Part shown: positions 16,890-24,722 of the stretch, in pieces
Layout: the number at the start of each line of letters is the position of its first letter
Numbering within the stretch: position 1 is the first letter of the stretch
Assembly: GCA_964386535.1 (NCBI GenBank)
Contig: CAYLRY010000026.1
Location: 1-40,418, forward strand
DNA length: 40,418 bases
DNA from: CAYLRY01 sp964386535
Lineage (GTDB): Bacteria; Chloroflexota; Dehalococcoidia; Dehalococcoidales; UBA3254
Direction: 5' to 3'
Notes under the pieces: model-generated
Told to the model about the DNA's origin: nothing
Seen by the model: the letters and a program-made list of their open reading frames with translations, nothing else
Databases searched by the model: none
Program-made: the position numbers and the translations under genes

Positions 16890-16952
16890 GCTAGCTAAAG
16901 CAGAATTAAAAGAACACTCCAGGCCCGGGAAATAAAAATCCCGGGCTTTTTT
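16783..16952 (+). promoter_or_regulatory. Transcription attenuator: alternative stems 1:2, 2:3 and 3:4
   Basis: Strand 1 (16783-16793) pairs with strand 2 (16855-16865) at 10 of 11 positions. Strand 2 extended (16854-16869) pairs with strand 3 (16912-16927) at 15 of 16, counting G-U pairs. Strand 3 overlaps the 5' arm of the terminator (16923-16930), which pairs with strand 4 (16939-16946). Stems 2:3 and 3:4 exclude each other, as do 1:2 and 2:3. With no translation, 1:2 would free the terminator. A ribosome held early in the leader would cover strand 1 and let antiterminator 2:3 form. A ribosome passing over strand 2 would again favour termination. Pairings were read by eye, not folded. Confidence 0.6.
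16923..16952 (+). terminator. Rho-independent terminator of the attenuator
   Basis: GCCCGGGA, an A-rich eight-base loop, TCCCGGGC and then six T's form a textbook intrinsic terminator 33 bases after the leader ORF stop. The next likely gene starts 85 or more bases downstream. Confidence 0.9.
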
Positions 16953-17037
16953 GTTTTCTCAAATATTTGACCTGCAGAAGGGTTTTCACGCCTGTTCTGG
17001 AAATTGATACCGAAACAGGCAGCGCAGAGGTTGCCTT

Positions 17038-17217
17038 ATGAAGAAAATGAACCACCGAAAAATTATGGGGAGGCTCTTCCTTTACTCCAACCCTGACCTG
17101 ATCCGGAATTCAGAGGAAGGGAGATATGTTTATTCAAAGGACTCAAACCCATCCCTGAACAATGCAAAAGCATCACCAGCCGCTTTTAAATACTGTAAAG
17201 AACTGAGGCTGAAATAA
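17038..17217 (+). CDS. Small hypothetical protein
   Basis: A 59-codon frame begins MKKMNHRKIMGRLFLYSNPD and ends just before the ribosome binding site of the aminotransferase. AGAGG sits about eight bases before the ATG. Composition is basic and polar with no recognisable motif. It may be real and co-regulated by the attenuator, or a chance frame. Confidence 0.3.
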   Translation: MKKMNHRKIMGRLFLYSNPDLIRNSEEGRYVYSKDSNPSLNNAKASPAAFKYCKELRLK

Positions 17218-17236
17218 ATATTGAGGAGGGACATAT

Positions 17237-18451
17237 ATGGAAACACTTTTTTCTGCACGCATAGCGGGCGTCCCCAGATCATTTATCCGGGAAATTTTAA
17301 AGTCAACGGAGGACCGATCGGTGATCTCGTTTGCCGGAGGACTGCCCAACAGGGAACTTTTTCCGGCCGGGGCCATTCAAGAAGCCATTGACAGGGTCTT
17401 CGAAAACTTCGGCAATGACGTTTTTCAATACAGCAATTCGGAGGGATTCCTTGGGCTCAGGGAGATGATCTCTCAAAGGTACAGGGAGAAGCAGCATCTG
17501 GATATTCCGGCAGACCAGATCCTGATCACCTGCGGGTCCCAGCAGGGCCTGGACTTGCTGGGGAAAGTCCTGGTCAACGAGGGGGACGGCATCATCATAG
17601 AGGAGCCGGGCTATCTGGGCGCCATCCAGGCCTTCTCCATTTTCAGGCCCAGGTTTCATCCCATTCCGCTCAATGAAGACGGACTGGATATCAGGGCGCT
17701 CAAGTCAGTCATCTCCTGTGCCGGGCCGCGGTTGATATATACTATTCCCAACTTTCAAAACCCCTCAGGGATATCCTATCCAGAGCGAAACCGCCTGGCG
17801 GTGGCGGAGATCGTCCGTGAGACAAATATGATCCTGATTGAAGATGATCCTTACGGCGACCTGAGGTATTCCGGAACGCCCGCAGCCAGTTTTAAAAAAC
17901 TCTGCCCCGAAAACACCATTTTACTGGGGACATTTTCCAAGACGCTGGTTCCGGGATTCAGGCTGGGATGGGTGGCAGCCCCTGAAAAAATTATGGACAA
18001 GCTGGTTATTGCCAAGCAGGCCGCAGACCTGAATACCGGTCTTTTTACCCAGTGCATTGTCTACCAGTATTTAAAGGACAATGATGTCGAAAAGCATCTG
18101 GCCAGGATAAAAGAAGCATACGGCAGGCAAATGAAGGCCATGCAGGAGAGTATCCGGGAGTATTTTCCACCCGAGGTAAAATGCACTCATCCTCAGGGCG
18201 GAATGTTCCTGTGGGCCAGCCTGCCTTATGGGATCTCGTCCAGAAAACTGCTGGATCTGGCCAGGCGGCAAAAGGTCATCTTCGTGCCTGGTGACTCTTT
18301 CTATATCAACCGGGAGGAGGTCAGCGATATGAGGCTGAATTTTTCCTGTGCTGATCCTGAGACCATCCGCACCGGAATCCGCAGGCTGGCCGGCGCCATC
18401 AATGATTTGATACAGACTGCGCATAAAAGCACCGTCCAAGCGGCCGGGTGA
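17237..18451 (+). CDS. PLP-dependent class I/II aminotransferase (2-aminoadipate / aromatic / MocR-type fold I)
   Basis: A 404-residue fold-type I aminotransferase of the group that includes 2-aminoadipate aminotransferase LysN and the aminotransferase part of MocR regulators. Key residues seen: the PNFQNPSG motif with Asn175, the Asp of EDDPYGDLRY near 204 that contacts the PLP ring nitrogen, Schiff-base Lys235 in GTFSKTLVPGFRLGW, and the C-terminal Arg in MRLNFSC that binds the substrate carboxylate. The N-terminus SFAGGLPNRELFP is typical. No DNA-binding domain is fused. GAGGAGGG precedes the ATG. It is the first sizeable gene after the attenuator, suggesting amino-acid-dependent control. 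The substrate may be branched-chain, aromatic or 2-aminoadipate. Confidence 0.85.
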   Translation: METLFSARIAGVPRSFIREILKSTEDRSVISFAGGLPNRELFPAGAIQEAIDRVFENFGNDVFQYSNSEGFLGLREMISQRYREKQHLDIPADQILITCGSQQGLDLLGKVLVNEGDGIIIEEPGYLGAIQAFSIFRPRFHPIPLNEDGLDIRALKSVISCAGPRLIYTIPNFQNPSGISYPERNRLAVAEIVRETNMILIEDDPYGDLRYSGTPAASFKKLCPENTILLGTFSKTLVPGFRLGWVAAPEKIMDKLVIAKQAADLNTGLFTQCIVYQYLKDNDVEKHLARIKEAYGRQMKAMQESIREYFPPEVKCTHPQGGMFLWASLPYGISSRKLLDLARRQKVIFVPGDSFYINREEVSDMRLNFSCADPETIRTGIRRLAGAINDLIQTAHKSTVQAAG

Positions 18452-18486
18452 CCAGGAAATATCCCAAAGTTAAATACGACCAATGA

Positions 18487-18657
18487 ATCAACCGGCGTTA
18501 CGAATACTCATTTGATCTTCGCCTGTATTCAGCCGCTGAATTAAGTGCTCTTCTGACATTCGCCGGTTTTAAAAATATTTAGGTGTACGGCGGAGTGGAC
18601 GGCAGCGCTTATGACCACCAAGCTCAACGGCTGGTGGTGATGGCGGAGAAAGGCTGA
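18487..18657 (+). pseudogene. Methyltransferase C-terminal remnant with internal amber codon
   Basis: The frame reads INRRYEYSFDLRLYSAAELS, then LLTFAGFKNI, a TAG stop at 18580-18582, then VYGGVDGSAYDHQAQRLVVM and AEKG before a final TGA. This is the usual end of class I SAM-dependent methyltransferases, where the last strands have the pattern AGF-x-VYGxxDG-x-YDxxAxRLVVVAxK. Everything N-terminal, including the SAM-binding motif, is absent, and a stop precedes the first codon. It is a 3'-end relic of a deleted gene. Confidence 0.65.
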
Positions 18658-18658
18658 A

Positions 18659-18702
18659 AAAGGCCGCCCCTTGCAAGGGGCGGCCTTTAAGGGGTGGGCC
18701 TG
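18659..18702. repeat. GC-rich palindromic repeat, copy B
   Basis: Arms 18659-18672 and 18675-18688 (aaaggccgcccctt and its complement) are perfect over 14 bases with a two-base loop, followed by aaggggtgggcctg. The element starts immediately after the stop of the methyltransferase remnant. It shares most of its sequence with copy A at 7266-7306, also placed directly after a stop codon. 18703-18976 holds nothing else I can identify except a TATAAT at 18932-18937 that may belong to the Lon-like gene. Confidence 0.6.
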
Positions 18703-18976
18703 CTCTTTCTGCTATTCTTTAGTTAACTATCCAGGTCAACATATTTGACTTTTATCATATATGACTGGCATGATAAGGTATATTTCGCATCTTTGCACGG
18801 TTCACGACTCTCCCCGAAAAAATCAAAAATCATGGCCAGCAGGCTAAGATTGATAACAAAGAAAAGCTTGATAGGTTATAAAAACTGAAAATTCTACTTG
18901 GCAGGGGCGTAGATACATATCCTGAGTAGACTATAATTAAAATAGAAGAGCTACCATATGCAGGAGTTGAAAAAAC

Positions 18977-21427
18977 ATGGATATAAAGAAATATGAAGTC
19001 TCTGTAAACCAGCTAAGAGTTGAATGCGATTCCAGCATTTTTTCGTTTGACTGCACCAAGGACATGGCCCCCCTTCGGGAGTTTATCGGGCAGGACCGTG
19101 CTATCCGCGGCATAGAATTCGGCCTGTCCATGAAGAACGGGGGTTATAATATTTATGTTGCCGGTCTTTCCGGCACAGGCAAGACCTCCATTGTTAAGAC
19201 CTACATCAAGAGAATTGTAGAACAGAGACAGTCCGAGGGCGTCTATAATCCGGATGACTGGTGCTACATCTATAATTTTACCGAACCGGACAGGCCCCGG
19301 ATTATCAACCTGCCGAGGGGAAGAGGCAAAGACTTTAAAGACCGTATGGCCAAATTACTTCAATTGCTGAAAGATGAGTTTGCCAGGGCTTTCTCCAGTG
19401 AAGACTACAAATCCCAGGCTAAAAATACCGTCCAGGAAGGACAACTGGAACTGCAGAAGCTGTTTGAGCAAACCGCTGAAGAAGCCCGCCAGGAAGGATT
19501 TCTGCTCAAAATGACCTCCTCCGGTCCTGTAGTCATACCCATCATCGAAGGTAAAGCCATTTCAGAAGAGGAGTACCTGGCGCTGGAAGAGAATGTACGC
19601 AAGGAAATCGAAGAACGCCGACAGGCCCTGATGGTGAAATTGCAGGACACCTTTGAGAAGTCCGCGGCCATGGAACGCAAAACCATTCAGAAACTACAGA
19701 ATATAGACCAGGCGGTAGCCGAATACACAGTGAACCGGCTTTTCAGCGGAATGAACCAGGACTTCCGGGATTGCCCCGGCGTGATCAGGTACCTGGAAGA
19801 CTTAAAGACTTATACCCTGGATAATCTTGAGATATTCAAAACAGGCATTGAGCAGCAACCGCAGCCTCAAGGACAGGCTGCCAGGGTGTTAACCCCCCAG
19901 GACCTTATGCGGGGCGACCCCTATTTGCCCTTCCGGATTAATGTTTTCGTAGACAACAGCGAAACAAGCGGACCGCCGGTGATCACAGAGTCCAACCCCA
20001 ACTACCTTAACCTCTTCGGCAAAATTGAGCGGCGCTTTATTTTCGGCGGCTATTTGAGCGACCACACCATGCTCAAACCCGGCGCCCTCCAGAAGGCCAA
20101 CGGGGGCTATTTATTGCTCAGCGCCATGGATGTAATCTCCAATGCGGCTGTCTGGCCCACCCTGAAAAGAGCGATTAAAGACCGGGAGGTCCGTATTGAA
20201 GAGCCCCTGGAGCAGTTCGGCCTATTTATGCCGATGGGGTTGAGACCGCAACCTATGCCGATAGAGGTAAAAATTATCCTGATCGGCGATCCCATACTTT
20301 ACCAGATGCTGGCAGCCTACGATGAGGAATTCTTTGAAATTTTCCGGGTCAAATCAGACTTTAACTATGAGGTAGCCCGCACTCCAGAAAACATGCTGGG
20401 TTTTGCCGCTTTTATCCGGGGTTGCTGTGATGAGTGTGAGTTAAAGCATTTCGACCGCTCAGGAGTGGCCAGGTTGATAGATTATGCTTCGCGCATGGTC
20501 TCAGACCAGGAAAAGCTGTCTACACGTTTTTCTTATCTGAAAGAGATTGTGGAAGAGGCAGACTACTGGGCCAGACAGGAAAAAGCCGAACTGGTAGCGG
20601 CCCGGCATATAGATAAAGCTGTGGATGAAAGGCGTTTCCGGCATAACCTGCCGGACGAACGCCTGAGGGAGATGATTACCCGCGGGACCATTATGATAGA
20701 CACCTCGGGGGCTGTGGCCGGGCAGGTAAACGGGCTCAGCGTCTACAGCCTGGGGGACATTTCGTTTGCCAAGCCCTCCAGAATCACCTGCCGTACTTAC
20801 CTGGGCAGGAGCGGGGTCATCAACATTGAACGGGAGACCAAGATGAGTGGTCCCATTCATGATAAAGGGGTGATGATACTGAGCGGTTATATGGGCTGGA
20901 AATACGCCCAGGAATATCCTCTGGCCCTCTCCGCCAGCCTCTGCTTCGAGCAATCATATGAAGGTGTGGAAGGCGATAGCGCCTCTTCCGCTGAGCTTTA
21001 TGCGCTGCTTTCCAGCATTTCCGGCATCCCCATCAAACAGTCCATAGCAGTCACCGGCTCAGTCAATCAGAAGGGAGAAATCCAGCCCATCGGCGGCATT
21101 ATCCAGAAGATAGAAGGCTTTTTTGAAGTCTGCCGGGCTCAGGGACTAACCGGGGAACAGGGGGTTTTGATGCCGGTTAAAAACTTGAAAAATTTGATGC
21201 TGCGTGACGAAGTGGTGGAGGCGGTGAAAAAAGGGCAGTTCCATATCTGGGCGGTCACCACCATCGACCAGGGACTGGAAGTGCTTACCGGCATCGAGGC
21301 AGGACAGCGGCTGGAGGGCGGTGGATATCCTGAAGGATCAGTCAATTTCGCAGTGGAAAAAAGCCTGCGGGAAATGGCCAACCGCCTGAAATCTTTTAAC
21401 GCCCCGCCTGCATCTCAGGCTTCGTAA
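18977..21427 (+). CDS. Lon-like ATP-dependent protease (LonH/YcbZ-type, S16)
   Basis: An 816-residue protease with an N-terminal AAA domain and a C-terminal Lon peptidase domain. Walker A GLSGTGKTS is at residues 63-71, followed by a long helical insertion (about 130-275) rich in Glu and Gln. The second AAA part has GGYLLLSAMDVISNAAVWP and IEVKIILIGDP. The peptidase has the catalytic Ser668 in EGDSASSAELYALLS and Lys711 in GGIIQKIEGF, 43 residues apart as in Lon. There is no classical Lon substrate-binding N-domain, which distinguishes it from LonA. It degrades misfolded or regulatory proteins in the cytoplasm. GGAG lies upstream of the ATG. The UspA gene follows on the same strand, so both may be stress genes. 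Confidence 0.9.
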   Translation: MDIKKYEVSVNQLRVECDSSIFSFDCTKDMAPLREFIGQDRAIRGIEFGLSMKNGGYNIYVAGLSGTGKTSIVKTYIKRIVEQRQSEGVYNPDDWCYIYNFTEPDRPRIINLPRGRGKDFKDRMAKLLQLLKDEFARAFSSEDYKSQAKNTVQEGQLELQKLFEQTAEEARQEGFLLKMTSSGPVVIPIIEGKAISEEEYLALEENVRKEIEERRQALMVKLQDTFEKSAAMERKTIQKLQNIDQAVAEYTVNRLFSGMNQDFRDCPGVIRYLEDLKTYTLDNLEIFKTGIEQQPQPQGQAARVLTPQDLMRGDPYLPFRINVFVDNSETSGPPVITESNPNYLNLFGKIERRFIFGGYLSDHTMLKPGALQKANGGYLLLSAMDVISNAAVWPTLKRAIKDREVRIEEPLEQFGLFMPMGLRPQPMPIEVKIILIGDPILYQMLAAYDEEFFEIFRVKSDFNYEVARTPENMLGFAAFIRGCCDECELKHFDRSGVARLIDYASRMVSDQEKLSTRFSYLKEIVEEADYWARQEKAELVAARHIDKAVDERRFRHNLPDERLREMITRGTIMIDTSGAVAGQVNGLSVYSLGDISFAKPSRITCRTYLGRSGVINIERETKMSGPIHDKGVMILSGYMGWKYAQEYPLALSASLCFEQSYEGVEGDSASSAELYALLSSISGIPIKQSIAVTGSVNQKGEIQPIGGIIQKIEGFFEVCRAQGLTGEQGVLMPVKNLKNLMLRDEVVEAVKKGQFHIWAVTTIDQGLEVLTGIEAGQRLEGGGYPEGSVNFAVEKSLREMANRLKSFNAPPASQAS

Positions 21428-21708
21428 GCGGTTCACCACTAGCCCAATTCAGAACATCATCCGGGATCAAAGACGCCTTCTTGCCTACCCCGGATGCGGG
21501 CGGGGAAGAGAGAAGGCAGACTGGCATGGAGAGCAGCGCCGCCTGCGAACCAAAAAAAGTAGTTGTTGTACAGGAGTTCCGGTCTTTCCTCCCTTCTACG
21601 AGACGAAGCATCTGGCGGGATGAAATTCTTTTTTCGAATTAATTGCCTGTGTCCGCTTTAATGGGTTGATAAAAAGGATAATAATATTAACAAGGAGGGA
21701 AAATTCCA

Positions 21709-22185
21709 ATGTTTAAAAAAATTATGGTCTGCCTGGACGGGTCCGAACTGGCAGAAAAAATATTGCCTTACGCTGTGGCTGAAGCCACCTGTTTTAATAG
21801 TGAGCTGGTCTTATTCAGGGTAGTCTCTGAGCCTTTGCTGGTCACCCCGGTCCTGCCGGGCATTACCGGGATGCCGGTGGATGCCGCCCGGGTGGGTAAG
21901 AAGGCCATTGCCGAAGAGAACGAAGCCCGTGCCTACCTGCAAAAGCTGGTGGAAAAAATACAGGCGGATAACGAGCTGCGCATCAGCTTCGAAACGGCGC
22001 AGGGTACGGCAGGTCCCACCATTATCCAGTACTGCCAGGAAAACGAAATTGAGCTGATAGCCATTGCCACCCACGGACGCACCGGACCCGGCAGGGTGGT
22101 GCTGGGCAGCGTGGCAGACTATGTGGTCCGCCATTCCAGCCTGCCTTTGCTGCTGATAAGGCCGTCTAAAGAAGGAGCAGCTTAG
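21709..22185 (+). CDS. Universal stress protein UspA family
   Basis: The 158-residue product has the UspA start (MFKKIMVCLDGSELAEKILP) and the ATP-binding motif THGRTGPGRVVLGSVADYVV near the C-terminus (G-2x-G-9x-G[S]), placing it among ATP-binding Usp proteins. AAGGAGGG is seven or eight bases before the ATG. It follows the Lon-like protease by 281 bases, a stretch in which I see no gene. Role: stress survival or signalling in the cytoplasm. Confidence 0.9.
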   Translation: MFKKIMVCLDGSELAEKILPYAVAEATCFNSELVLFRVVSEPLLVTPVLPGITGMPVDAARVGKKAIAEENEARAYLQKLVEKIQADNELRISFETAQGTAGPTIIQYCQENEIELIAIATHGRTGPGRVVLGSVADYVVRHSSLPLLLIRPSKEGAA

Positions 22186-22309
22186 TGCAAAACGAAGACG
22201 CCTGTAAACTAATGAAAACGCAGAAAAATATACGACCTTATAAGGGCATTACTATACTCAGCGACATAAGTAATTGCCATTTACTCTCGAAAAATTGTAT
22301 AATAACTGC

Positions 22310-22813
22310 ATGACTATAAAGATAGATGACCCTCATGTAGCTATTGTCTTACAAGATGAAATTAGGAGATCCGAAGAAGCGAGATATGATCACAGACTTC
22401 ACGCGGTTCTTCTGGTTGCCAAAGGAATGAGTTGCCCGGAAGCGTCGGAATACCTTGGAGATTCAGAACGTACGGTCCGTTACTGGATTAACCAGTATAT
22501 GGAAAAGGGTCTTCAAGGATTGATAGAGGAGGAACGCCCTGGACGTCCGTCTCGTTTGACGGAAGAGCAGATAGAACAAATAAATCAGGCTCTAAGAAGA
22601 AAACCGGAAGATGTCGGGATAAGAGGAGGCATATGGGATGGCAACCTGTTATCGGCTTTCATACAGAACGAGTTCCAAATCAGTTTGGGCATCCGGCAAT
22701 GCCAGCGCCTTTTCCGGCAGTTGCGTTTTCGTCTGAGAAAACCACGTCCCATGATAGCTCATGCTGATCCGAAGGTACAGGAAGGTTTTAAAAAACAGTA
22801 CGAGTCTGGTTAA
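22310..22813 (+). CDS. IS630-type transposase, N-terminal frame (DNA-binding)
   Basis: This frame gives the helix-turn-helix half of the transposase: HAVLLVAKGMSCPEASEYLG, DSERTVRYWINQYMEKGLQG and the linker EEERPGRPSRLTEEQ, followed by a second winged-helix-like part. I start at ATG 22310 because the longer TTG start at 22274 lies in the inverted repeat. The frame stops at 22811-22813 shortly after the slippery run TTTTAAAAAAC (22786-22796), where a -1 shift would enter the catalytic frame. Confidence 0.8.
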   Translation: MTIKIDDPHVAIVLQDEIRRSEEARYDHRLHAVLLVAKGMSCPEASEYLGDSERTVRYWINQYMEKGLQGLIEEERPGRPSRLTEEQIEQINQALRRKPEDVGIRGGIWDGNLLSAFIQNEFQISLGIRQCQRLFRQLRFRLRKPRPMIAHADPKVQEGFKKQYESG

Positions 22814-23346
22814 ATGACGAGGGTATCGATATTTGGAGCATAGATGAAGTTCATTTTCAGCAGTATGGCTCCCGATGCCGGATGTGGGTACCGCCCGAGG
22901 TCAAAGAGCCGATACTGTTACATTGTCCCACTCGTGAGAGTATAGGCTATTTTGGAGCAGTCCGCTTACGGGATGGCAAATTTGTTTACCAGCGGGAAGA
23001 TGAGGTTTTTAATGGCTCTACCTTCTGGTCTTTCCTTAAGCAACTCCGCAAAAAAAGTTGCCATTCAGGGAGGCGAGTTATAGTATTATTGGACAATGCC
23101 AAATATCATCACGCTAATCTCCATAAACAATGGCGTCTTGATCGTGATGCTGATTCCCATTGCGAATATCTTCCGCCATATAGCCCCGAACTTAACCCGA
23201 TAGAACGGGTATGGAAGTTAACCAGGCGGCTCTGTGTACATAATCGATACTTCCCAGTCATATCTGATGTTGTCGATTCTGTGGAATCTCAGTTTGTATT
23301 GTGGACTTATGAAAACGATGAACTACGAAAATTATGTGTCATATAA
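22795..23346 (+). CDS. IS630-type transposase, C-terminal frame (DDE catalytic domain)
   Basis: This is the -1 frame, entered after the A6 run at 22790-22795. It contains the DDE triad: Asp in WSIDEVHF (codon at 22843), Asp in VLLDNAKYHHA, and Glu in YLPPYSPELNPIERVW. The first internal ATG (22882) lies after the first Asp, so a protein started there would lack a catalytic residue; only a frameshift fusion would be active. Such fusion by programmed -1 frameshifting is known in several IS families. It could also be a decay mutation. Coordinates start at the shift point. Confidence 0.7.
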   Translation, partial: TVRVWLNDEGIDIWSIDEVHFQQYGSRCRMWVPPEVKEPILLHCPTRESIGYFGAVRLRDGKFVYQREDEVFNGSTFWSFLKQLRKKSCHSGRRVIVLLDNAKYHHANLHKQWRLDRDADSHCEYLPPYSPELNPIERVWKLTRRLCVHNRYFPVISDVVDSVESQFVLWTYENDELRKLCVI

Positions 23347-23561
23347 CTATCGGCAATTATTTATGACGTCATGTATAGTATTGTATGGTTTATGTCTATA
23401 GATTTTTTTGCAATATTGGGGGTTTATACTCTGACTCAATAAACATCAGCTAATATTGATCATATTTTATAGCAAGTATCTGGCAGCTAAAAATATCTTA
23501 CGAATAAATTGATGCTTCGGCTGCCAATATTTATTATGATAAAAATGGAGTATATGAAACA

Positions 23562-24590
23562 ATGAAAAATAATTATAATAATTTTTACCGATCAATTGTA
23601 ATCCCATACAGTAAAAACGGAAATTTAAAACCCTTTTTTCTCCTCTTTATTTTCAGTATGTTATCTATTTTGTTATTAGTACCGGGCTGCACCGATACCA
23701 TCGAAAATACGGCTCAACCTTCATCCTCTATGCTAACTACCGACTTTGGAAATACCTCTTTGCCTGCCACCTTTCTTCCATCAAATATAACTGAAAATTC
23801 TGCCCAACCAGATGCCTCCTTGCCTGCTACTACTACCGCAAACACCCCGCAGACTTCCCCTTTTTTCCCGGTAAGAAACAAAAAAGGTGGCGGTTCCCTT
23901 CTTATGATGTATACTGGCCCGTTAATACTGAATAACAACTATCTTTGTGTAAAATCGGATCCCGGACCTGGAACCCTTCCTGTAATCTGGCCATTTGGTT
24001 ACTCTTTATCTTCATATGACAATAAGTTTCAGGTCCTGGATGAAAAAGGCCAGCCCAGGGGGCTTGTAGGGGATAAAGTACGCATACCGGGAGATAAAAT
24101 ATCTGAAGAACAAATCAAATACTATCCCGACTATTATGCCGACTATTCATCGCTCGTTGGAAGCCAGGGTCCATTTTTCCTGGCTGACGATACCACCAAT
24201 ATTCCTTACTTATTAGTCCAGGCGACTGACCACCTGGAGCAACCTGAGATGAATTCCACCATAGAAGGCCAGTTGATGATGACCAGCCACATAATGACCA
24301 GCAATAATTATGTACGCCTCCTTACCGGCAACGATTTAAGCCTGTTGCTGGTCTGGCCTTATGGTTATTGGTTGTTTCCTGTAGGCCAGGAATGGACTAT
24401 TTTTGATGCTGAGGGCCAGGCTGTGGCTGTGGCTTCGTACCAAAACAGGAATGGAGACCGGCTCAGTCTAAAAGGGGTTGAACTGACTGAAACCGCCTTA
24501 AAAAAATACACCGGCGTATCAGTTATCCCGAAGTTTTGGACAGGGCCATACTGGCTGGTGACCGAAGTGAAAAAGATCGAGGAAAACTAG
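23562..24590 (+). CDS. Lipoprotein with two related C-terminal domains
   Basis: A 342-residue lipoprotein with an unusually long N-terminal region; the signal ends in LLVPGC with Cys43. A Pro/Thr/Ser-rich linker leads to two similar domains: the first has LCVKSDPGPGTLPVIWPFGY and FQVLDEKGQPRGLVGDKV, the second has LSLLLVWPYGYWLFPVGQ and WTIFDAEGQAVAVAS then GDRLSLKG. An ATG nine bases upstream is out of use because it reaches a stop at once. Family not recognised; found on the surface by inference. Confidence 0.65.
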   Translation: MKNNYNNFYRSIVIPYSKNGNLKPFFLLFIFSMLSILLLVPGCTDTIENTAQPSSSMLTTDFGNTSLPATFLPSNITENSAQPDASLPATTTANTPQTSPFFPVRNKKGGGSLLMMYTGPLILNNNYLCVKSDPGPGTLPVIWPFGYSLSSYDNKFQVLDEKGQPRGLVGDKVRIPGDKISEEQIKYYPDYYADYSSLVGSQGPFFLADDTTNIPYLLVQATDHLEQPEMNSTIEGQLMMTSHIMTSNNYVRLLTGNDLSLLLVWPYGYWLFPVGQEWTIFDAEGQAVAVASYQNRNGDRLSLKGVELTETALKKYTGVSVIPKFWTGPYWLVTEVKKIEEN

Positions 24591-24681
24591 AACTTGCAGA
24601 CTTTTACCGGCAGTGAATCCTCCCGGTTACCCGGTTACAATCCGCGGGCACAAAGGTGGAAAAGGGCGGTTTTCTTGATCC

Positions 24682-24715
24682 AGAGAGGGGAAACCGGGAA
24701 GCGTTTCCCCTCTCT
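24682..24715. terminator. Hairpin between convergent genes
   Basis: Arms agagaggggaaac (24682-24694) and its complement (24703-24715) form a 13-bp perfect stem with an eight-base loop. It lies between the lipoprotein gene and the convergent etfB, without a clear T run, and probably ends transcripts from both sides. Confidence 0.6.
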
Positions 24716-24722
24716 TAAATGG

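Larger units (their letters stand above)
22250..23380 (+). mobile_element. IS630-type insertion sequence, complete with terminal inverted repeats
   Basis: The left end (22250-22278, TACTATACTCAGCGACATAA...) and the inverse complement of the right end (23352-23380, TACTATACATGACGTCATAA...) match at 23 of 29 positions. Both outer ends carry TA, the duplicated target of IS630/Tc1-mariner elements. The 1131-bp length fits the family. Inside is one transposase divided over two overlapping frames. The element lies between UspA and a lipoprotein gene and interrupts no visible gene. Confidence 0.85.

Noticed and set aside
16783..16952. T-box riboswitch upstream of the aminotransferase
   Set aside because: The conserved T-box motif (TGGNACCGCG-like) is absent; the leader ORF and pairing pattern fit a translation-coupled attenuator better.
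16991..17040. Frame PVLEIDTETGSAEVAL ending at 17041, as a protein end
   Set aside because: It lies directly after the attenuator terminator, has no start, and no upstream protein continues into it.
18752..18776. Inverted repeat ttatcat/atgataa as a stress operator for the Lon-like gene
   Set aside because: Seven-base AT-rich arms are too easily found by chance, and it is over 200 bases upstream of the start.
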